The notes beneath the pieces were generated by a model, which was not told the origin of the DNA, did not search any database, and saw nothing but the letters and a program-made list of their open reading frames with translations. A program made the translations under genes and the position numbers. Shown piece by piece: positions 7,866 through 16,967 of a stretch of 64,000 nt of DNA (position 1 is its first letter; the number at the start of each line of letters is the position of its first letter). The stretch comes from Mucilaginibacter pallidiroseus (lineage in GTDB: Bacteria > Bacteroidota > Bacteroidia > Sphingobacteriales > Sphingobacteriaceae). Where the stretch lies: NCBI RefSeq assembly GCF_007846085.1, contig NZ_VOEJ01000005.1, positions 305,561 to 369,560 of the forward strand, given 5' to 3'.

Positions 7866-9152
7866 TTATCTTGAAGCGATATCAGTGTAATCCCTGTCAA
7901 CTGCGCCAACATAAATCTGGCGAGGACGGCCGATAGGCTCCTTGTTGGTTTTCATCTCCTTCCATTGCGCAATCCATCCCGGTAAACGGCCCAGTGCAAA
8001 CAGCACTGTAAACATTTCGGTAGGGAAACCTAAAGCCGTATAGATGATACCTGAGTAAAAGTCAACGTTAGGGTAAAGCTTACGCTCAACAAAGTATGGA
8101 TCGTTCAGGGCAACTTCTTCCAATTTCTTGGCAATCTCTAAAGTTTCGTCTTGTACGCCTAATTTTTCAAGTATATCGTCGCATGCTTTTTTGATGATCT
8201 TAGCACGCGGATCAAAGTTTTTGTAAACACGGTGGCCAAAACCCATCAGTCGGAACGAATCGTTCTTGTCTTTTGCTTTAGCAACCCACTTATCAACATC
8301 ACCGCCGTCTTCTTTAATTTTTTGAAGCATCTCTACCACCGCCTGGTTGGCTCCACCGTGAAGCGGACCCCAAAGTGCCGAAATACCTGCCGATATAGAA
8401 GCATATAAGTTAGCATCAGACGAACCCACAATACGCACGGTAGATGTTGAGCAGTTTTGCTCATGATCGGCATGCAATATCAGTAACTTGTTCATGGCAC
8501 TAACCACAACAGGGTCTATCTCTACGTCTTCAGTACGTTGCCCAAAAGTCATATGCATGAAATTGGTTACGTAATCAAACTTATTTTTAGGATAGATAAA
8601 CGGATGGCCAAGTGATTTTTTGTAAATCCATGAAACGATGGTGCTCATCTTGGCAATCAATTTAATGATCTCCATGTTGATCTCTTCGGCGCTTGAACCC
8701 TGCTTAAGCGAAGCCGGGTTAAAAGCTGCCAGTGCACCAATCAAGGCCGATAGCTGCCCCATTGGGTGCGAGCCTGATGGGAAACCATCAAAAAACTTCT
8801 TCATATCCTCGTGCACAAGGGTATGCAGGCTTATTTCGCGCTCAAAGTTTTTAAGCTGATCGGCGGTTGGCAGTTCGCCGTATATTAAAAGGTAAGCAAC
8901 CTCAATAAAAGTTGATTGCTCTGCAAGTTGTTCAATAGGGTAACCACGATATTTTAACACCCCTACCTCACCATCTAAAAAAGTTATAGCACTTTTTGTG
9001 GCGCCTGTATTTTTGTAGCCAATATCAAGTGTAACGTAGCCGGTTTGGTCGCGAAGTTTTGAAATATCAAGTGCCTTCTCGCCCTCAGTGCCCTCAATTA
9101 CAGGAAGTTCGAATGTTTTATCTCCAATTTTTAATTGTGCGGTTTCAGACAT
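7866..9152 (-). CDS. gltA: Citrate synthase
   Basis: Condenses acetyl-CoA and oxaloacetate to citrate, the entry step of the TCA cycle. The 428-residue protein is of type II (hexameric, NADH-sensitive in Proteobacteria) by length. Conserved segments include HADHEQNCSTSTVR (with a family catalytic His), LHGGANQAV (second His), and GFGHRVYKNFDPRA. The N-terminal beta-rich region (KIGDKTFELPVIEG) matches the long form. It stands alone between recQ and the hybrid kinase, with its own terminator and a TACATTTG -7 box 20-27 bp upstream of the start. Confidence 0.97.
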   Translation of the reverse strand: MSETAQLKIGDKTFELPVIEGTEGEKALDISKLRDQTGYVTLDIGYKNTGATKSAITFLDGEVGVLKYRGYPIEQLAEQSTFIEVAYLLIYGELPTADQLKNFEREISLHTLVHEDMKKFFDGFPSGSHPMGQLSALIGALAAFNPASLKQGSSAEEINMEIIKLIAKMSTIVSWIYKKSLGHPFIYPKNKFDYVTNFMHMTFGQRTEDVEIDPVVVSAMNKLLILHADHEQNCSTSTVRIVGSSDANLYASISAGISALWGPLHGGANQAVVEMLQKIKEDGGDVDKWVAKAKDKNDSFRLMGFGHRVYKNFDPRAKIIKKACDDILEKLGVQDETLEIAKKLEEVALNDPYFVERKLYPNVDFYSGIIYTALGFPTEMFTVLFALGRLPGWIAQWKEMKTNKEPIGRPRQIYVGAVDRDYTDIASR

Positions 9153-9171
9153 AGAAAAAATAGATTTGCAA

Positions 9172-9179
9172 CAAATGTA
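9172..9179 (-). promoter_or_regulatory. Bacteroidota -7 element for gltA
   Basis: TACATTTG on the minus strand, 20 bp upstream of the gltA start codon, implies a short 5' leader. No convincing -33 TTG was found. Confidence 0.5.
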
Positions 9180-9299
9180 ATTAAATCTGCGTATTAATAG
9201 CCTTTAAGATATATTTACTGTTTGTAATATTATTATTAACAAGAATATCGCTTTTAAGCCCTTATTGTTTGATCAAACTTTTAAAATTCTTCGTGGTAT

Positions 9300-12200
9300 A
9301 TGTCATTTAAGGATAGGGCGCTGTTGTTGCTTGATAACGACAATACCATATACAGGCTACTATTAACCGGCCTTCTGGTTGCTGCGCCATCGTTACATTA
9401 TCTTTGCTTTGATAATTCATACGACCCATGGTGGCTACGTAGCATACAAGCCTTCTGCTGCGCAATAAGCCTGGCACTGTCCTTTAGCAACCGCAAAACA
9501 CTATACAAAGCCGCTACCTATGTAACCATTGTTGTTTACATCGATATAAATAATTGCCTGCTACTGGGGGTTAACGGCTTTAAGCATGTTTACCTTTTTA
9601 GTGCCATCACCATATTTATTGCGCTAACACTTTTTTGTAAAAAAGGCTGGGAGTTTGTTACCATTACAGCTGTTAATACGGCATCTGTGTTTACGGCGTG
9701 CCTTATTGCGCCCCGCCTGTTCATATCTACGCCTGCATTAGTTATACTTTTTATAGTTTTCACGCTGATAGCCTATGTATCATTCATGGTAACGCGCAGT
9801 TACCAGCTTCAGTTTAAGAAGGCCATTAATAAGGTACTTTACCTTAACGAGTCGTTTCGCGAAAGCCAGCAACGTATGCATGCGCTCATCAGCTCGGCTA
9901 ATGACACTATACTTGAGTTTGATGAAAAACATATCTGCATAAACGTTTGGCTCGCTCCCCAAACGCCCGAGTACCTAAAAGCCGAAATTTTCTTAAACAA
10001 AACGCTTTTAGAGGCTATCGGACCCGAGCGCTCAAAGCCCTTGCTTGAGGCTTATAACTACGTTTTAGACCACAAGCAAACCCATAGTGTAGAGTTCGAG
10101 TCAAAGTATGGCCAACCAGGCTGGTATGTGGCAAAGGCTTCCCCCATCATTGATGTGAACGGAACATACAGTAACCGAATAGCGATATCGGTGGCAGATA
10201 TAACCGCCCAAAAAAAGCAGCAGCAAGCACTTACACAAAGCGAAAGTTTGCTGCAGCAAGCCCAGGCAATTGCCAAAACCGGTAACTGGTGGTATAATAG
10301 TGAAACAGGCGAAAATTATTGGTCGGACAACTTATACAAGACGCTTGAAATTGACAGCATATCGGCCGGGCTTAAAAAGTTTGAATACTATACAAGCCTT
10401 GTGCATCCTGATGACAAAGACAGGGTTGTAGCCTGGTTTGCAGACATCAATGCCGATACCAAAACGAGTATCGACCATAAACTGGTGACGCCAAAGGGCA
10501 ACGTTAAATATATACGTATACTAAGGGGAGATATTTTTAAAAATGCCGATGGCAGTTTAAAACATGTGGTTGGCATTATACAGGATATCACCGAAACTAA
10601 ACTAAGCGAAAAGGCTGTAAAGCTAAGCCAAAAGGAATTGATGGAAGCCCAAGCCATTGCCAAAATTGGCAACTGGAAGTGGGACACTAAAGCGATGGTT
10701 TTATCATGGAGCGATGAGATCAATTCGATATTCGAGATTAAAACGCAGCCGCTGCCATCATCATTACTTGGCAGAGTACTACTTAAATACGTACATCCGG
10801 ATGATAAATATATAGTGTCATACATGTTCAGCTCGCCTGATAATGATGGCATATCGTACGAATTCAGGATCATCACGCCCAAAGGCAACCTCAAGTACAT
10901 CAGTGTAATTGCGGGTAAGCTCATGTACCGCGAAGATGGTAGCTTGCGCAAAGTAATTGGTACATTACAGGATATAACGCAACGCAAACAAGCGGAGATT
11001 GACTATCGCCGTACCGAGAACAAATACCGCCTGGTGCTCGAAACTATTAAACTTGCTGCCGTATCGCTTGATGCTAAAGGCAATATTATATTTTGCAATA
11101 AATATTTAGCCAATCTGCTTGGCTACACACCTACCGAACTGCTTGGCATGAACTGGATGAATAATTTCGTGCCTAAAGATTTAAGCGAAGTTATTAACGG
11201 CTGGTTTAAAAACAATATCATTAAGGCGCACTACGTAAACCCTGTTATTTGTAAAAATGGCGAGGAACGCATTATTAGCTGGCAAAACACCGTAAGCTTT
11301 GACGAGTATGGCAACGTCAAAGAAACTACCAGCATTGGCGAGGATATAACACTTGAGCAAAAAGCACGGCAGGAATTGATATCAGCCAAGGAACAGGCCG
11401 AGCGTTCTTCGCACTTTAAATCGGAGTTCCTCTCTATTATGAGTCATGAGATCCGCACGCCAATGAATGCGGTTATTGGCACTACCAACCTGCTACTATC
11501 CGAGAACCCTAAACCAGAGCAGCTTGAGTACCTCAACACGCTTAAGTTTAGCGGCGAGAACTTGCTTAATATCATCAACGACATACTTGACTACAACAAG
11601 ATGGAGGCCGGCAAGCTGCAGTTGAGTCATGCGCCGTTTAATCTGCATCAGCTCGCGCAAAATATTAAGCAATCGTTTTATGCGAAGGCTGTGGAGAAAA
11701 ACCTTGAACTTGAGCTGATAGGTGATGATGCTATGCCCGATATGCTGATGGGCGACAGCCTGCGACTGGGGCAAATACTTATAAATCTGGTTAACAATGC
11801 GATCAAGTTTACCGAGGCGGGCAAGGTTACTATTGCCATGAAGTGTAAGCAACTAAACAGTGAAGAAGTACAAATTGCCTTTAAAGTTGCTGATACAGGC
11901 ATTGGTATATCGGCGGAGAGCCTTGAAATAATTTTTGACCCCTTTATACAGGAAGACCAGGTAATTAACCACAACTACGGCGGTACGGGGCTGGGGCTGG
12001 CCATTACCAAGCGCTTGGTTGAGCTTTATCATAGCACCATAGATGTAACAAGCGAGTTGGGCAAGGGTACCGAATTTACCTTTGCTATAGTATTTAAGGT
12101 GGCTGCGTCTGCTACGCCAATAAACAACACGATTGTAGCAGATATTCTGCCGCCAAACCTATCAGGCATGAATATTTTGGTGGTTGATGATAACAAAATG

Positions 12201-12545
12201 AACCTGATGATCGCCTCAAAATTTCTACGTAAGTGGGATGCACAGGTTGATGAAGCCATTAACGGGCAAATTGCCGTTGACATGGCGTTGGCAAATAATT
12301 ACGACATGATTATTATGGATTTGCAGATGCCTGTAATGGATGGCTTTGAGGCAACCACAATTATAAAACAGCGCTATCCTGCCCTGCCCATAATTGCTTT
12401 TACTGCTGATGCCATGCCCGAAACCCACGCCAAAGCCTACGAAGCTGGCATGTGCGATTACCTTACCAAGCCATTTGTGCCCGATACGCTGTTTGGAAAG
12501 ATATCCAAACACCGCCTCAATACGGAAGCACCAACGGCTCAATAA
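9300..12545 (+). CDS. Membrane-bound hybrid histidine kinase with several PAS domains and a receiver
   Basis: A 1081-residue sensor kinase. About six hydrophobic segments fill the first 170 residues. They are followed by roughly four PAS/PAC units (about 190-310, 315-435, 440-560, 565-690), each ending in a phrase such as DITAQKKQ, DITETKLS, DITQRKQAE or EDITLEQKA. Then come HisKA with the phospho-accepting His in MSHEIRTPMN (H716), HATPase_c (N box NLVNNAIKF, VADTGIGIS, GTGLGLAI), and a C-terminal receiver with phospho-Asp in IIMDLQMPVMDG (D1007) and the conserved K in TKPF. There is no built-in Hpt or DNA-binding output, so phosphate must go to a separate Hpt protein; one is encoded at 37823-38194, though nothing but proximity links them. 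It ends 5 bp from the convergent permease gene. Confidence 0.93.
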   Translation: MSFKDRALLLLDNDNTIYRLLLTGLLVAAPSLHYLCFDNSYDPWWLRSIQAFCCAISLALSFSNRKTLYKAATYVTIVVYIDINNCLLLGVNGFKHVYLFSAITIFIALTLFCKKGWEFVTITAVNTASVFTACLIAPRLFISTPALVILFIVFTLIAYVSFMVTRSYQLQFKKAINKVLYLNESFRESQQRMHALISSANDTILEFDEKHICINVWLAPQTPEYLKAEIFLNKTLLEAIGPERSKPLLEAYNYVLDHKQTHSVEFESKYGQPGWYVAKASPIIDVNGTYSNRIAISVADITAQKKQQQALTQSESLLQQAQAIAKTGNWWYNSETGENYWSDNLYKTLEIDSISAGLKKFEYYTSLVHPDDKDRVVAWFADINADTKTSIDHKLVTPKGNVKYIRILRGDIFKNADGSLKHVVGIIQDITETKLSEKAVKLSQKELMEAQAIAKIGNWKWDTKAMVLSWSDEINSIFEIKTQPLPSSLLGRVLLKYVHPDDKYIVSYMFSSPDNDGISYEFRIITPKGNLKYISVIAGKLMYREDGSLRKVIGTLQDITQRKQAEIDYRRTENKYRLVLETIKLAAVSLDAKGNIIFCNKYLANLLGYTPTELLGMNWMNNFVPKDLSEVINGWFKNNIIKAHYVNPVICKNGEERIISWQNTVSFDEYGNVKETTSIGEDITLEQKARQELISAKEQAERSSHFKSEFLSIMSHEIRTPMNAVIGTTNLLLSENPKPEQLEYLNTLKFSGENLLNIINDILDYNKMEAGKLQLSHAPFNLHQLAQNIKQSFYAKAVEKNLELELIGDDAMPDMLMGDSLRLGQILINLVNNAIKFTEAGKVTIAMKCKQLNSEEVQIAFKVADTGIGISAESLEIIFDPFIQEDQVINHNYGGTGLGLAITKRLVELYHSTIDVTSELGKGTEFTFAIVFKVAASATPINNTIVADILPPNLSGMNILVVDDNKMNLMIASKFLRKWDAQVDEAINGQIAVDMALANNYDMIIMDLQMPVMDGFEATTIIKQRYPALPIIAFTADAMPETHAKAYEAGMCDYLTKPFVPDTLFGKISKHRLNTEAPTAQ

Positions 12546-12550
12546 AACAA

Positions 12551-13798
12551 CTAATTTGTGCGGATAGCTTCTACCGGGTCAAGCTTGGAGGCGAAGTAGG
12601 CAGGTATAATACCTGATATGATTCCAATTATTACAGATATGCTCATACCGTTTATCACGTTTTTGGCAAACAGTTCTATCTGTACCCCGGCGGCGGCTTG
12701 CACTGCAAATGTGCCTAAGTAAACCATAAGCAAGCCGATAAGCCCGCCCATAATGCAAAGCGCTACAGATTCGAGCAAAAATTGAAGCAATATAAAGTAG
12801 TTTTTGGCACCAAGAGATTTTTGTATACCTATGATGTTTGTACGTTCTTTAACAGACACGAACATAATGTTAGCAATACCGAAACCACCTACCAATACCG
12901 AAAATATACCAATAATACCCCCTGCCACGTTTACAACGCCGAATAACTTATCGAGCTGGTTAGTTATTACGCTGGACTTGTTTAGTGAAAAGTCCTCTTC
13001 GGCACCAGGGCGAATGCTGTGGATTGACCTCATCAGTCCTTTTATCTCACTCTCAACCTCATCGTCGCTTAAATTATCATAACCACGCACCACTATTGAC
13101 GGACCATACTTTTCGTTCTGAATGTCAATAACGTTTTTAGCAAAGTTTAACGGCAAAAGAATTTGCTTATCTGTCGAGATCCCCAGCATGTCTTCACCCT
13201 GTTTGTCAAACACGCCTATAACAGTTAGCTTACGCCCCATAATTTTGATTTGCCTGCCTATTGCATCGCCGCCTGGAAACAAGTTCTCGGCAATATCAAA
13301 ACCGATAATGGTTACAGGAGCCCCCGTGCGCGACTCAATATCGGTAAAGTACCTCCCATCGGCAAAGTCAAAATTTCGTACCTTATCATGCTCGTGAGAT
13401 ACGGCATCAATCTGGGCGCCATCAACCGTGTTACTGCCGTATTTAACGGTGCGGTTGTCAATACTGATTTCATAGGCAATTGCCTTGGCTGTCTGGCTTC
13501 GGCGACGCAACTGTTCATAGTCGCGTAGTTTGGGCACCGGGCGCTGCATGTATTTCCACCACGGAAAATCGCCCTCGCTTACCCAGGGCCACTTCTCAAC
13601 ATAAATACTATTATTACCCAGTTTATTAACGCTTTTTTGCAAGTTGTTGCGCAAGGTATCAACAGCCGAATACACGGCAATAATAGTAAAGATACCTATG
13701 CTTACGCCCAGCAGGGATAGCATGGTGCGGAGTTTATTTTGCCTTAATGCATCGTAAGCAAACAGGAAACTTTCTCTGATAAGTTTTAATACGATCAT
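12551..13798 (-). CDS. MacB/FtsX-type ABC transporter permease
   Basis: Inner-membrane permease of 415 residues in the MacB class. It has an N-terminal transmembrane helix (LLGVSIGIFTIIAVYSAV), a large periplasmic MacB_PCD domain (about 50-270), then three C-terminal helices forming the FtsX domain (GIIGIFSVLVGGFGIANIMFVSV, LESVALCIMGGLIGLLMVYL, SVIIGIISGIIPAYFASKLDPVEAIR). The closing DPVEAIR motif is diagnostic. MacB-type systems use mechanotransmission to export peptides or lipoproteins or to act on the envelope. The matching ATPase is not adjacent; the LolD/MacB-type ATPase at 20010-20768 is a candidate partner on the same strand but 6 kb away. Substrate unknown. Confidence 0.9.
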   Translation of the reverse strand: MIVLKLIRESFLFAYDALRQNKLRTMLSLLGVSIGIFTIIAVYSAVDTLRNNLQKSVNKLGNNSIYVEKWPWVSEGDFPWWKYMQRPVPKLRDYEQLRRRSQTAKAIAYEISIDNRTVKYGSNTVDGAQIDAVSHEHDKVRNFDFADGRYFTDIESRTGAPVTIIGFDIAENLFPGGDAIGRQIKIMGRKLTVIGVFDKQGEDMLGISTDKQILLPLNFAKNVIDIQNEKYGPSIVVRGYDNLSDDEVESEIKGLMRSIHSIRPGAEEDFSLNKSSVITNQLDKLFGVVNVAGGIIGIFSVLVGGFGIANIMFVSVKERTNIIGIQKSLGAKNYFILLQFLLESVALCIMGGLIGLLMVYLGTFAVQAAAGVQIELFAKNVINGMSISVIIGIISGIIPAYFASKLDPVEAIRTN

Positions 13799-13949
13799 AT
13801 AACGGCTTTATTTTTAAAGTGCTTTATAAGTGCAAACAACATCGGTTAGACTGCGTTAAAGCATTTAAGTTACAGCCAAATATATGTTTTGGTACAACAC
13901 TTAAAATCAGCCATTTCTAATAAGGTGGCAAAAAATAATAAAATAAACG

Positions 13950-13957
13950 TACATTTG
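13950..13957 (+). promoter_or_regulatory. Bacteroidota -7 element for queA
   Basis: TACATTTG lies 25 bp upstream of the queA ATG, matching TAnnTTTG. Confidence 0.5.
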
Positions 13958-13982
13958 CGCCCTTAAAATTCGTTATTTAAAC

Positions 13983-15032
13983 ATGAAATTATCTCAATTT
14001 AAATTCAACTTACCTGAATCTTTAATTGCCCATTCGCCATCTGATAAACGTGACGAGTCCCGCCTAATGGTTTTACACCGCGACTCGGGCAAAATTGAGC
14101 ATAAGATATTTAAAGACGTGCTGGATTATTTTGACGACCAGGACGTTATGATACTTAACAACACCAAAGTATTCCCGGCACGTATGTACGGTAACAAAGA
14201 AAAAACCGGTGCTACCATCGAGGTTTTTTTGTTGCGCGAATTGAACAAAGAGTTACGCCTTTGGGATGTTTTGGTTGATCCGGCTCGTAAAATACGTGTA
14301 GGTAACAAATTATACTTTGGTGATGACGATTTGCTTATTGCCGAGGTTGTAGATAACACTACATCACGTGGACGTACTATACGTTTCTTGTTTGACGGCA
14401 CCGACGAGGAGTTTCGCCGTAATGTGGAGATCCTTGGTGAAACACCGCTGCCAAAATACATTAAACGTAAAGCTACCGCAGACGATAAAGAGCGTTACCA
14501 AACCATTTTTGCTAAACACGAAGGTGCCGTGGCCGCCCCTACTGCAGGCTTACATTTCAGCCGTGAGCTGATGAAGCGCCTTGAATTAAAAGGTGTTGAG
14601 TTTGCAGAAGTTACATTGCATGTTGGTTTAGGTACCTTCCGCCCGGTTGAGGTGGAGGATTTAACCAAGCACAAAATGGACTCTGAGCAGTTTATTATTG
14701 AGCAGAAACAAGCAGACATTGTTAACCGTGGTATTGAGCGCAAAAAACGTGTTTGTGCTGTTGGCACCACATCAATGCGCACTATTGAGTCGGCCGTATC
14801 TGCAAATAAAACTTTGAAAGCAGCTAACGACTGGACCAGCAAGTTCATTTTCCCGCCGTATGAGTTTAGCATCGCCAACTCAATGATAACCAACTTCCAT
14901 ACACCAGAGTCTACGTTATTAATGATGATTTCTGCATTTGGCGGTTACGAGCACGTAATGAATGCTTACGAAGTGGCCGTTAAAGAAAAATATCGTTTCT
15001 ATAGCTACGGCGACGCCATGCTTATCATCTAA
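13983..15032 (+). CDS. queA: S-adenosylmethionine:tRNA ribosyltransferase-isomerase QueA
   Basis: Transfers and isomerises the ribosyl group of SAM onto 7-aminomethyl-7-deazaguanine in tRNA, giving epoxyqueuosine. It works downstream of Tgt, encoded at 50990-52120 in this window. The 349-residue protein starts with [19 protein letters not shown] and contains [19 protein letters not shown], the [10 protein letters not shown] and [11 protein letters not shown] signatures and [10 protein letters not shown], all family hallmarks. Length is normal. Single gene with its own -7 box upstream and a strong terminator downstream. Confidence 0.97.
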   Translation: MKLSQFKFNLPESLIAHSPSDKRDESRLMVLHRDSGKIEHKIFKDVLDYFDDQDVMILNNTKVFPARMYGNKEKTGATIEVFLLRELNKELRLWDVLVDPARKIRVGNKLYFGDDDLLIAEVVDNTTSRGRTIRFLFDGTDEEFRRNVEILGETPLPKYIKRKATADDKERYQTIFAKHEGAVAAPTAGLHFSRELMKRLELKGVEFAEVTLHVGLGTFRPVEVEDLTKHKMDSEQFIIEQKQADIVNRGIERKKRVCAVGTTSMRTIESAVSANKTLKAANDWTSKFIFPPYEFSIANSMITNFHTPESTLLMMISAFGGYEHVMNAYEVAVKEKYRFYSYGDAMLII

Positions 15033-15061
15033 GCATTAGCTTAGGCATGTGATATAAAATT

Positions 15062-15097
15062 TGAGATATGGGCTAACACTCATATCTCATTTTTTTT
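15062..15097 (+). terminator. Rho-independent terminator of queA
   Basis: 9-bp perfect stem (15062-15070 with 15081-15089), 10-nt loop, followed by a run of nine T. A textbook terminator 30 bp past the queA stop. Confidence 0.85.
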
Positions 15098-15113
15098 GCA
15101 GTTTATTGTGGTC

Positions 15114-15280
15114 GCGCTCCTTTATAACGAGTGCCTACCACCCTTGCATCTGCGACGCAACTATGCTATATATTAAAACCAGCGCTCGTTGGTAACGAGT
15201 GCTTAATATGGTCTTTCGTCTGCGACGCAACGATGCGATATAATCGCAACGCCGAAAACGCACTCGTTATAAGCGAGCGC
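15114..15280. repeat. REP-like repeat cluster (three copies of a 21-bp imperfect palindrome)
   Basis: Copies at 15114-15134 and 15182-15202 are direct repeats 68 bp apart and end in AACGAGTGC. The third at 15260-15280 is inverted. The first two are each followed by the phrase TCTGCGACGCAAC and then ATGC-GATATA-like bases, so the repeating unit is about 68 bp. Each 21-mer can fold on itself (GCGCTCGTT with AACGAGTGC). The layout resembles REP/BIME elements mobilised by RAYT transposases, but no such transposase gene is in the window. Confidence 0.7.
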
Positions 15281-15303
15281 ATTACGCCACAAAATACTTT
15301 TAC

Positions 15304-15311
15304 TACTTTTG
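15304..15311 (+). promoter_or_regulatory. Bacteroidota -7 element for ispD
   Basis: TACTTTTG just after the repeat cluster, 10 bp upstream of the ATG at 15322. The transcript leader would be very short. Confidence 0.5.
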
Positions 15312-15321
15312 AGTGCCGAAT

Positions 15322-16044
15322 ATGACAAATCTTGAATCTCATACCTCAAATCTTAAATATAAGGAAGCATACGCTGTGATAGTTGCAGGCGGATCTGGCA
15401 GCCGCATGCAATCGGCCGTACCAAAGCAATTTTTGGAGATATGTGGCAAACCAGTGTTAATGCACACCATCAATGCATTTTACAAAAGCACTTTTGAGCC
15501 AAAAATAATACTGGTACTTAACGCAACTTATCATGATTATTGGTGGGAGCTTTGCGAAAAGCACCAATTCGATATTGAGCACCAATTGATAGCCGGCGGA
15601 GAAACCCGCTTCCATTCCGTTAAAAACGCCGTTGATATTATAGAGAATGAAGACGCTTTGATTGCCGTGCACGACGCCGTGAGACCACTTACTGATATTG
15701 AAGTGATAAACAATGCCTACCAAACCGCACAAAGCAATGGCAGTGCTATCACAGCCGTTAAAAGCCGCGACTCGATAAGGCAGATGACAGGCATTACATC
15801 GGTAGCCTTGCGCCGTGAGGATATTTATTTGGTACAAACGCCGCAGACCTTTAAAGCTGGCTTGTTGAAACAAGCTTATGAGCAGCCCTATAGCGATTAC
15901 TTTACCGACGATGCATCTGTTGTGGAGCAAGCCGGCCATACCGTTCACCTGATTGAGGGTAACTATACCAACATTAAGATTACCTTCCCGGAGGATATTG
16001 CCATTGCCGAATTGCTGTTAAACAAAAAAGGCCCGCAGTTATAA
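15322..16044 (+). CDS. ispD: 2-C-methyl-D-erythritol 4-phosphate cytidylyltransferase
   Basis: Third step of the MEP pathway: transfers CMP from CTP to methylerythritol phosphate. I chose the ATG at 15322 rather than the GTG at 15313, because the GTG falls directly at the end of the -7 box. The 240-residue product has the nucleotidyltransferase signature VIVAGGSGSRM near the N-terminus with PKQFLEICGKPVL, then VHDAVRPL and the C-terminal TDDASVVEQAGHTVHLIEG. It begins with about 14 extra residues before the first strand, which could mean a later real start. ispE of the same pathway is at 55481-56287. The stop codon lies inside the terminator hairpin. Confidence 0.94.
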   Translation: MTNLESHTSNLKYKEAYAVIVAGGSGSRMQSAVPKQFLEICGKPVLMHTINAFYKSTFEPKIILVLNATYHDYWWELCEKHQFDIEHQLIAGGETRFHSVKNAVDIIENEDALIAVHDAVRPLTDIEVINNAYQTAQSNGSAITAVKSRDSIRQMTGITSVALRREDIYLVQTPQTFKAGLLKQAYEQPYSDYFTDDASVVEQAGHTVHLIEGNYTNIKITFPEDIAIAELLLNKKGPQL

Positions 16045-16059
16045 ACTGCGAACCTTTTT
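16025..16059. terminator. Bidirectional terminator overlapping the ispD stop codon
   Basis: A 16-bp stem with a two-base internal mismatch (16025-16040 with 16044-16059) flanked by A run and T run, so it can serve ispD on the plus strand and the small gene at 16078-16224 on the minus strand. Confidence 0.75.
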
Positions 16060-16077
16060 GATTTGGGTTATATTATA

Positions 16078-16224
16078 TCAAGCCCTGCGAATGATACCCA
16101 GCAGTAATGCTATAATTGCGATTACAAGCAATATATGGATCAAACCGCCTGCATGGTTAACAAAAAATCCGAATATCCAGCCAATTACAAGTATAACTGC
16201 GATAATGTACAATAAACCTCTCAT
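16078..16224 (-). CDS. Small Lmo0937-family membrane protein, copy 1
   Basis: A 48-residue protein read from the minus strand: it begins MRGLLYIIAVILVIGW and ends LLGIIRRA. It has two hydrophobic segments separated by a short polar turn (FVNHAGG). This matches the tiny Lmo0937/DUF5670-type membrane proteins that are frequent in Bacteroidota; their role is not known, and a link to envelope stress is only supposition. A near-identical paralogue lies upstream at 16393-16539, with a similar leader (TTTAAAC followed by a run of A and ACAC before the start). The plus-strand open frame over the same bases is a shadow. Confidence 0.85.
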   Translation of the reverse strand: MRGLLYIIAVILVIGWIFGFFVNHAGGLIHILLVIAIIALLLGIIRRA

Positions 16225-16308
16225 GATAGTGTTTTTTTAAGTTGATGTTTAAATTTTCCTAAATCGGAAATTGTCATACTAAAATCATTCCAAAAGCGTT
16301 TATCAGCA

Positions 16309-16334
16309 AAAAAGCCCCATTTAAGGGGCTTTTT
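16309..16334 (-). terminator. Terminator between the two small membrane protein genes
   Basis: Perfect 10-bp stem (16309-16318 with 16325-16334), 6-nt loop, A run on the left that gives a U tract on the minus strand. It ends the transcript of the copy at 16393-16539. Confidence 0.75.
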
Positions 16335-16392
16335 GTATGTATGAGAATTAAAATGTTCAGCTTTTAGGCCGATGGTGTACACCAAAATGGGG

Positions 16393-16539
16393 TTAAGCCC
16401 TTCTTATAACGCCCAACAATAAAGCGATGATGGCAATAACCAATAGGGCATGTATAATACCGGTAGATCCTGCATAGAAAAATCCGAAGGCCCAGCCAAT
16501 TATCAGGATCACTGCAATGATGTAAAGTAAATTTCTCAT
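16393..16539 (-). CDS. Small Lmo0937-family membrane protein, copy 2
   Basis: A 48-residue paralogue of the product at 16078-16224, beginning MRNLLYIIAVILIIGWAFGF and ending LLGVIRRA. The two helices and the C-terminal IRRA are conserved; the turn differs (FYAGSTG). The copies have the same length, and each has its own terminator and leader, so they appear to be a tandem duplication of a complete transcription unit. Function unknown. Confidence 0.85.
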   Translation of the reverse strand: MRNLLYIIAVILIIGWAFGFFYAGSTGIIHALLVIAIIALLLGVIRRA

Positions 16540-16623
16540 GGTGTGTTTTTTAGTGTGACTGTTTAAATAAGTAAATTTTAAACTTTAAAGCTAAAATCAC
16601 GCCACAACAACTTTAGAACATAA

Positions 16624-16648
16624 AAAAGCCCTCATAAAAAGGGCTTTT
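16624..16648 (-). terminator. Terminator of the DUF2795 gene
   Basis: 8-bp stem (16624-16631 with 16641-16648) with A/T-rich flanks, 15 bp beyond the stop at 16663 on the minus strand. Confidence 0.65.
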
Positions 16649-16662
16649 GATATTTGTAAAGA

Positions 16663-16884
16663 TTAGTATTCGTCTTCGTTAAAAAAGAAGTCGTCTTTGG
16701 TAGGATAATCCGGCCAAATCTCCTCTATATTTTCATAAGGCTCGCCATCATCTTCAAGGGCCTGTAAGTTTTCTATAACTTCAACCGGTGCGCCCGAACG
16801 TATAGCGTAATCAATTAATTCATCTTTAGTTGCCGGCCATGGGGCATCTTCTAAATGTGATGCAAGTTCAAGTGTCCAATACAT
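16663..16884 (-). CDS. DUF2795 domain protein
   Basis: Small acidic protein of 73 residues (MYWTLELASHLEDAPWPATK at the start, DDFFFNEDEY at the end). The pattern of helix, WPATKDELIDYAIRSGAPVEVIENLQAL and an acidic tail matches the DUF2795 family, widespread in Bacteroidota, with no established function. No signal peptide or membrane segment, so it is expected in the cytoplasm. It is monocistronic with its own terminator. Confidence 0.8.
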   Translation of the reverse strand: MYWTLELASHLEDAPWPATKDELIDYAIRSGAPVEVIENLQALEDDGEPYENIEEIWPDYPTKDDFFFNEDEY

Positions 16885-16967
16885 GTTTTTATATTAGTTG
16901 GTAAATTTCCGTTTTCGCAAAAGTATAATATTTTTTTATTGATTATTACTATTTTTTTGCAATTTTT

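Noticed and set aside
10388..10987. Antisense open frame of 199 codons within the hybrid kinase gene
   Set aside because: It lies opposite PAS-domain code whose frame is clearly functional; the composition (Ser/Leu-rich, no motif) is that of a shadow frame.
16058..16240. Plus-strand frame of 60 codons
   Set aside because: Antisense to the small membrane protein at 16078-16224, which has a paralogue and a terminator and so explains the stretch better.
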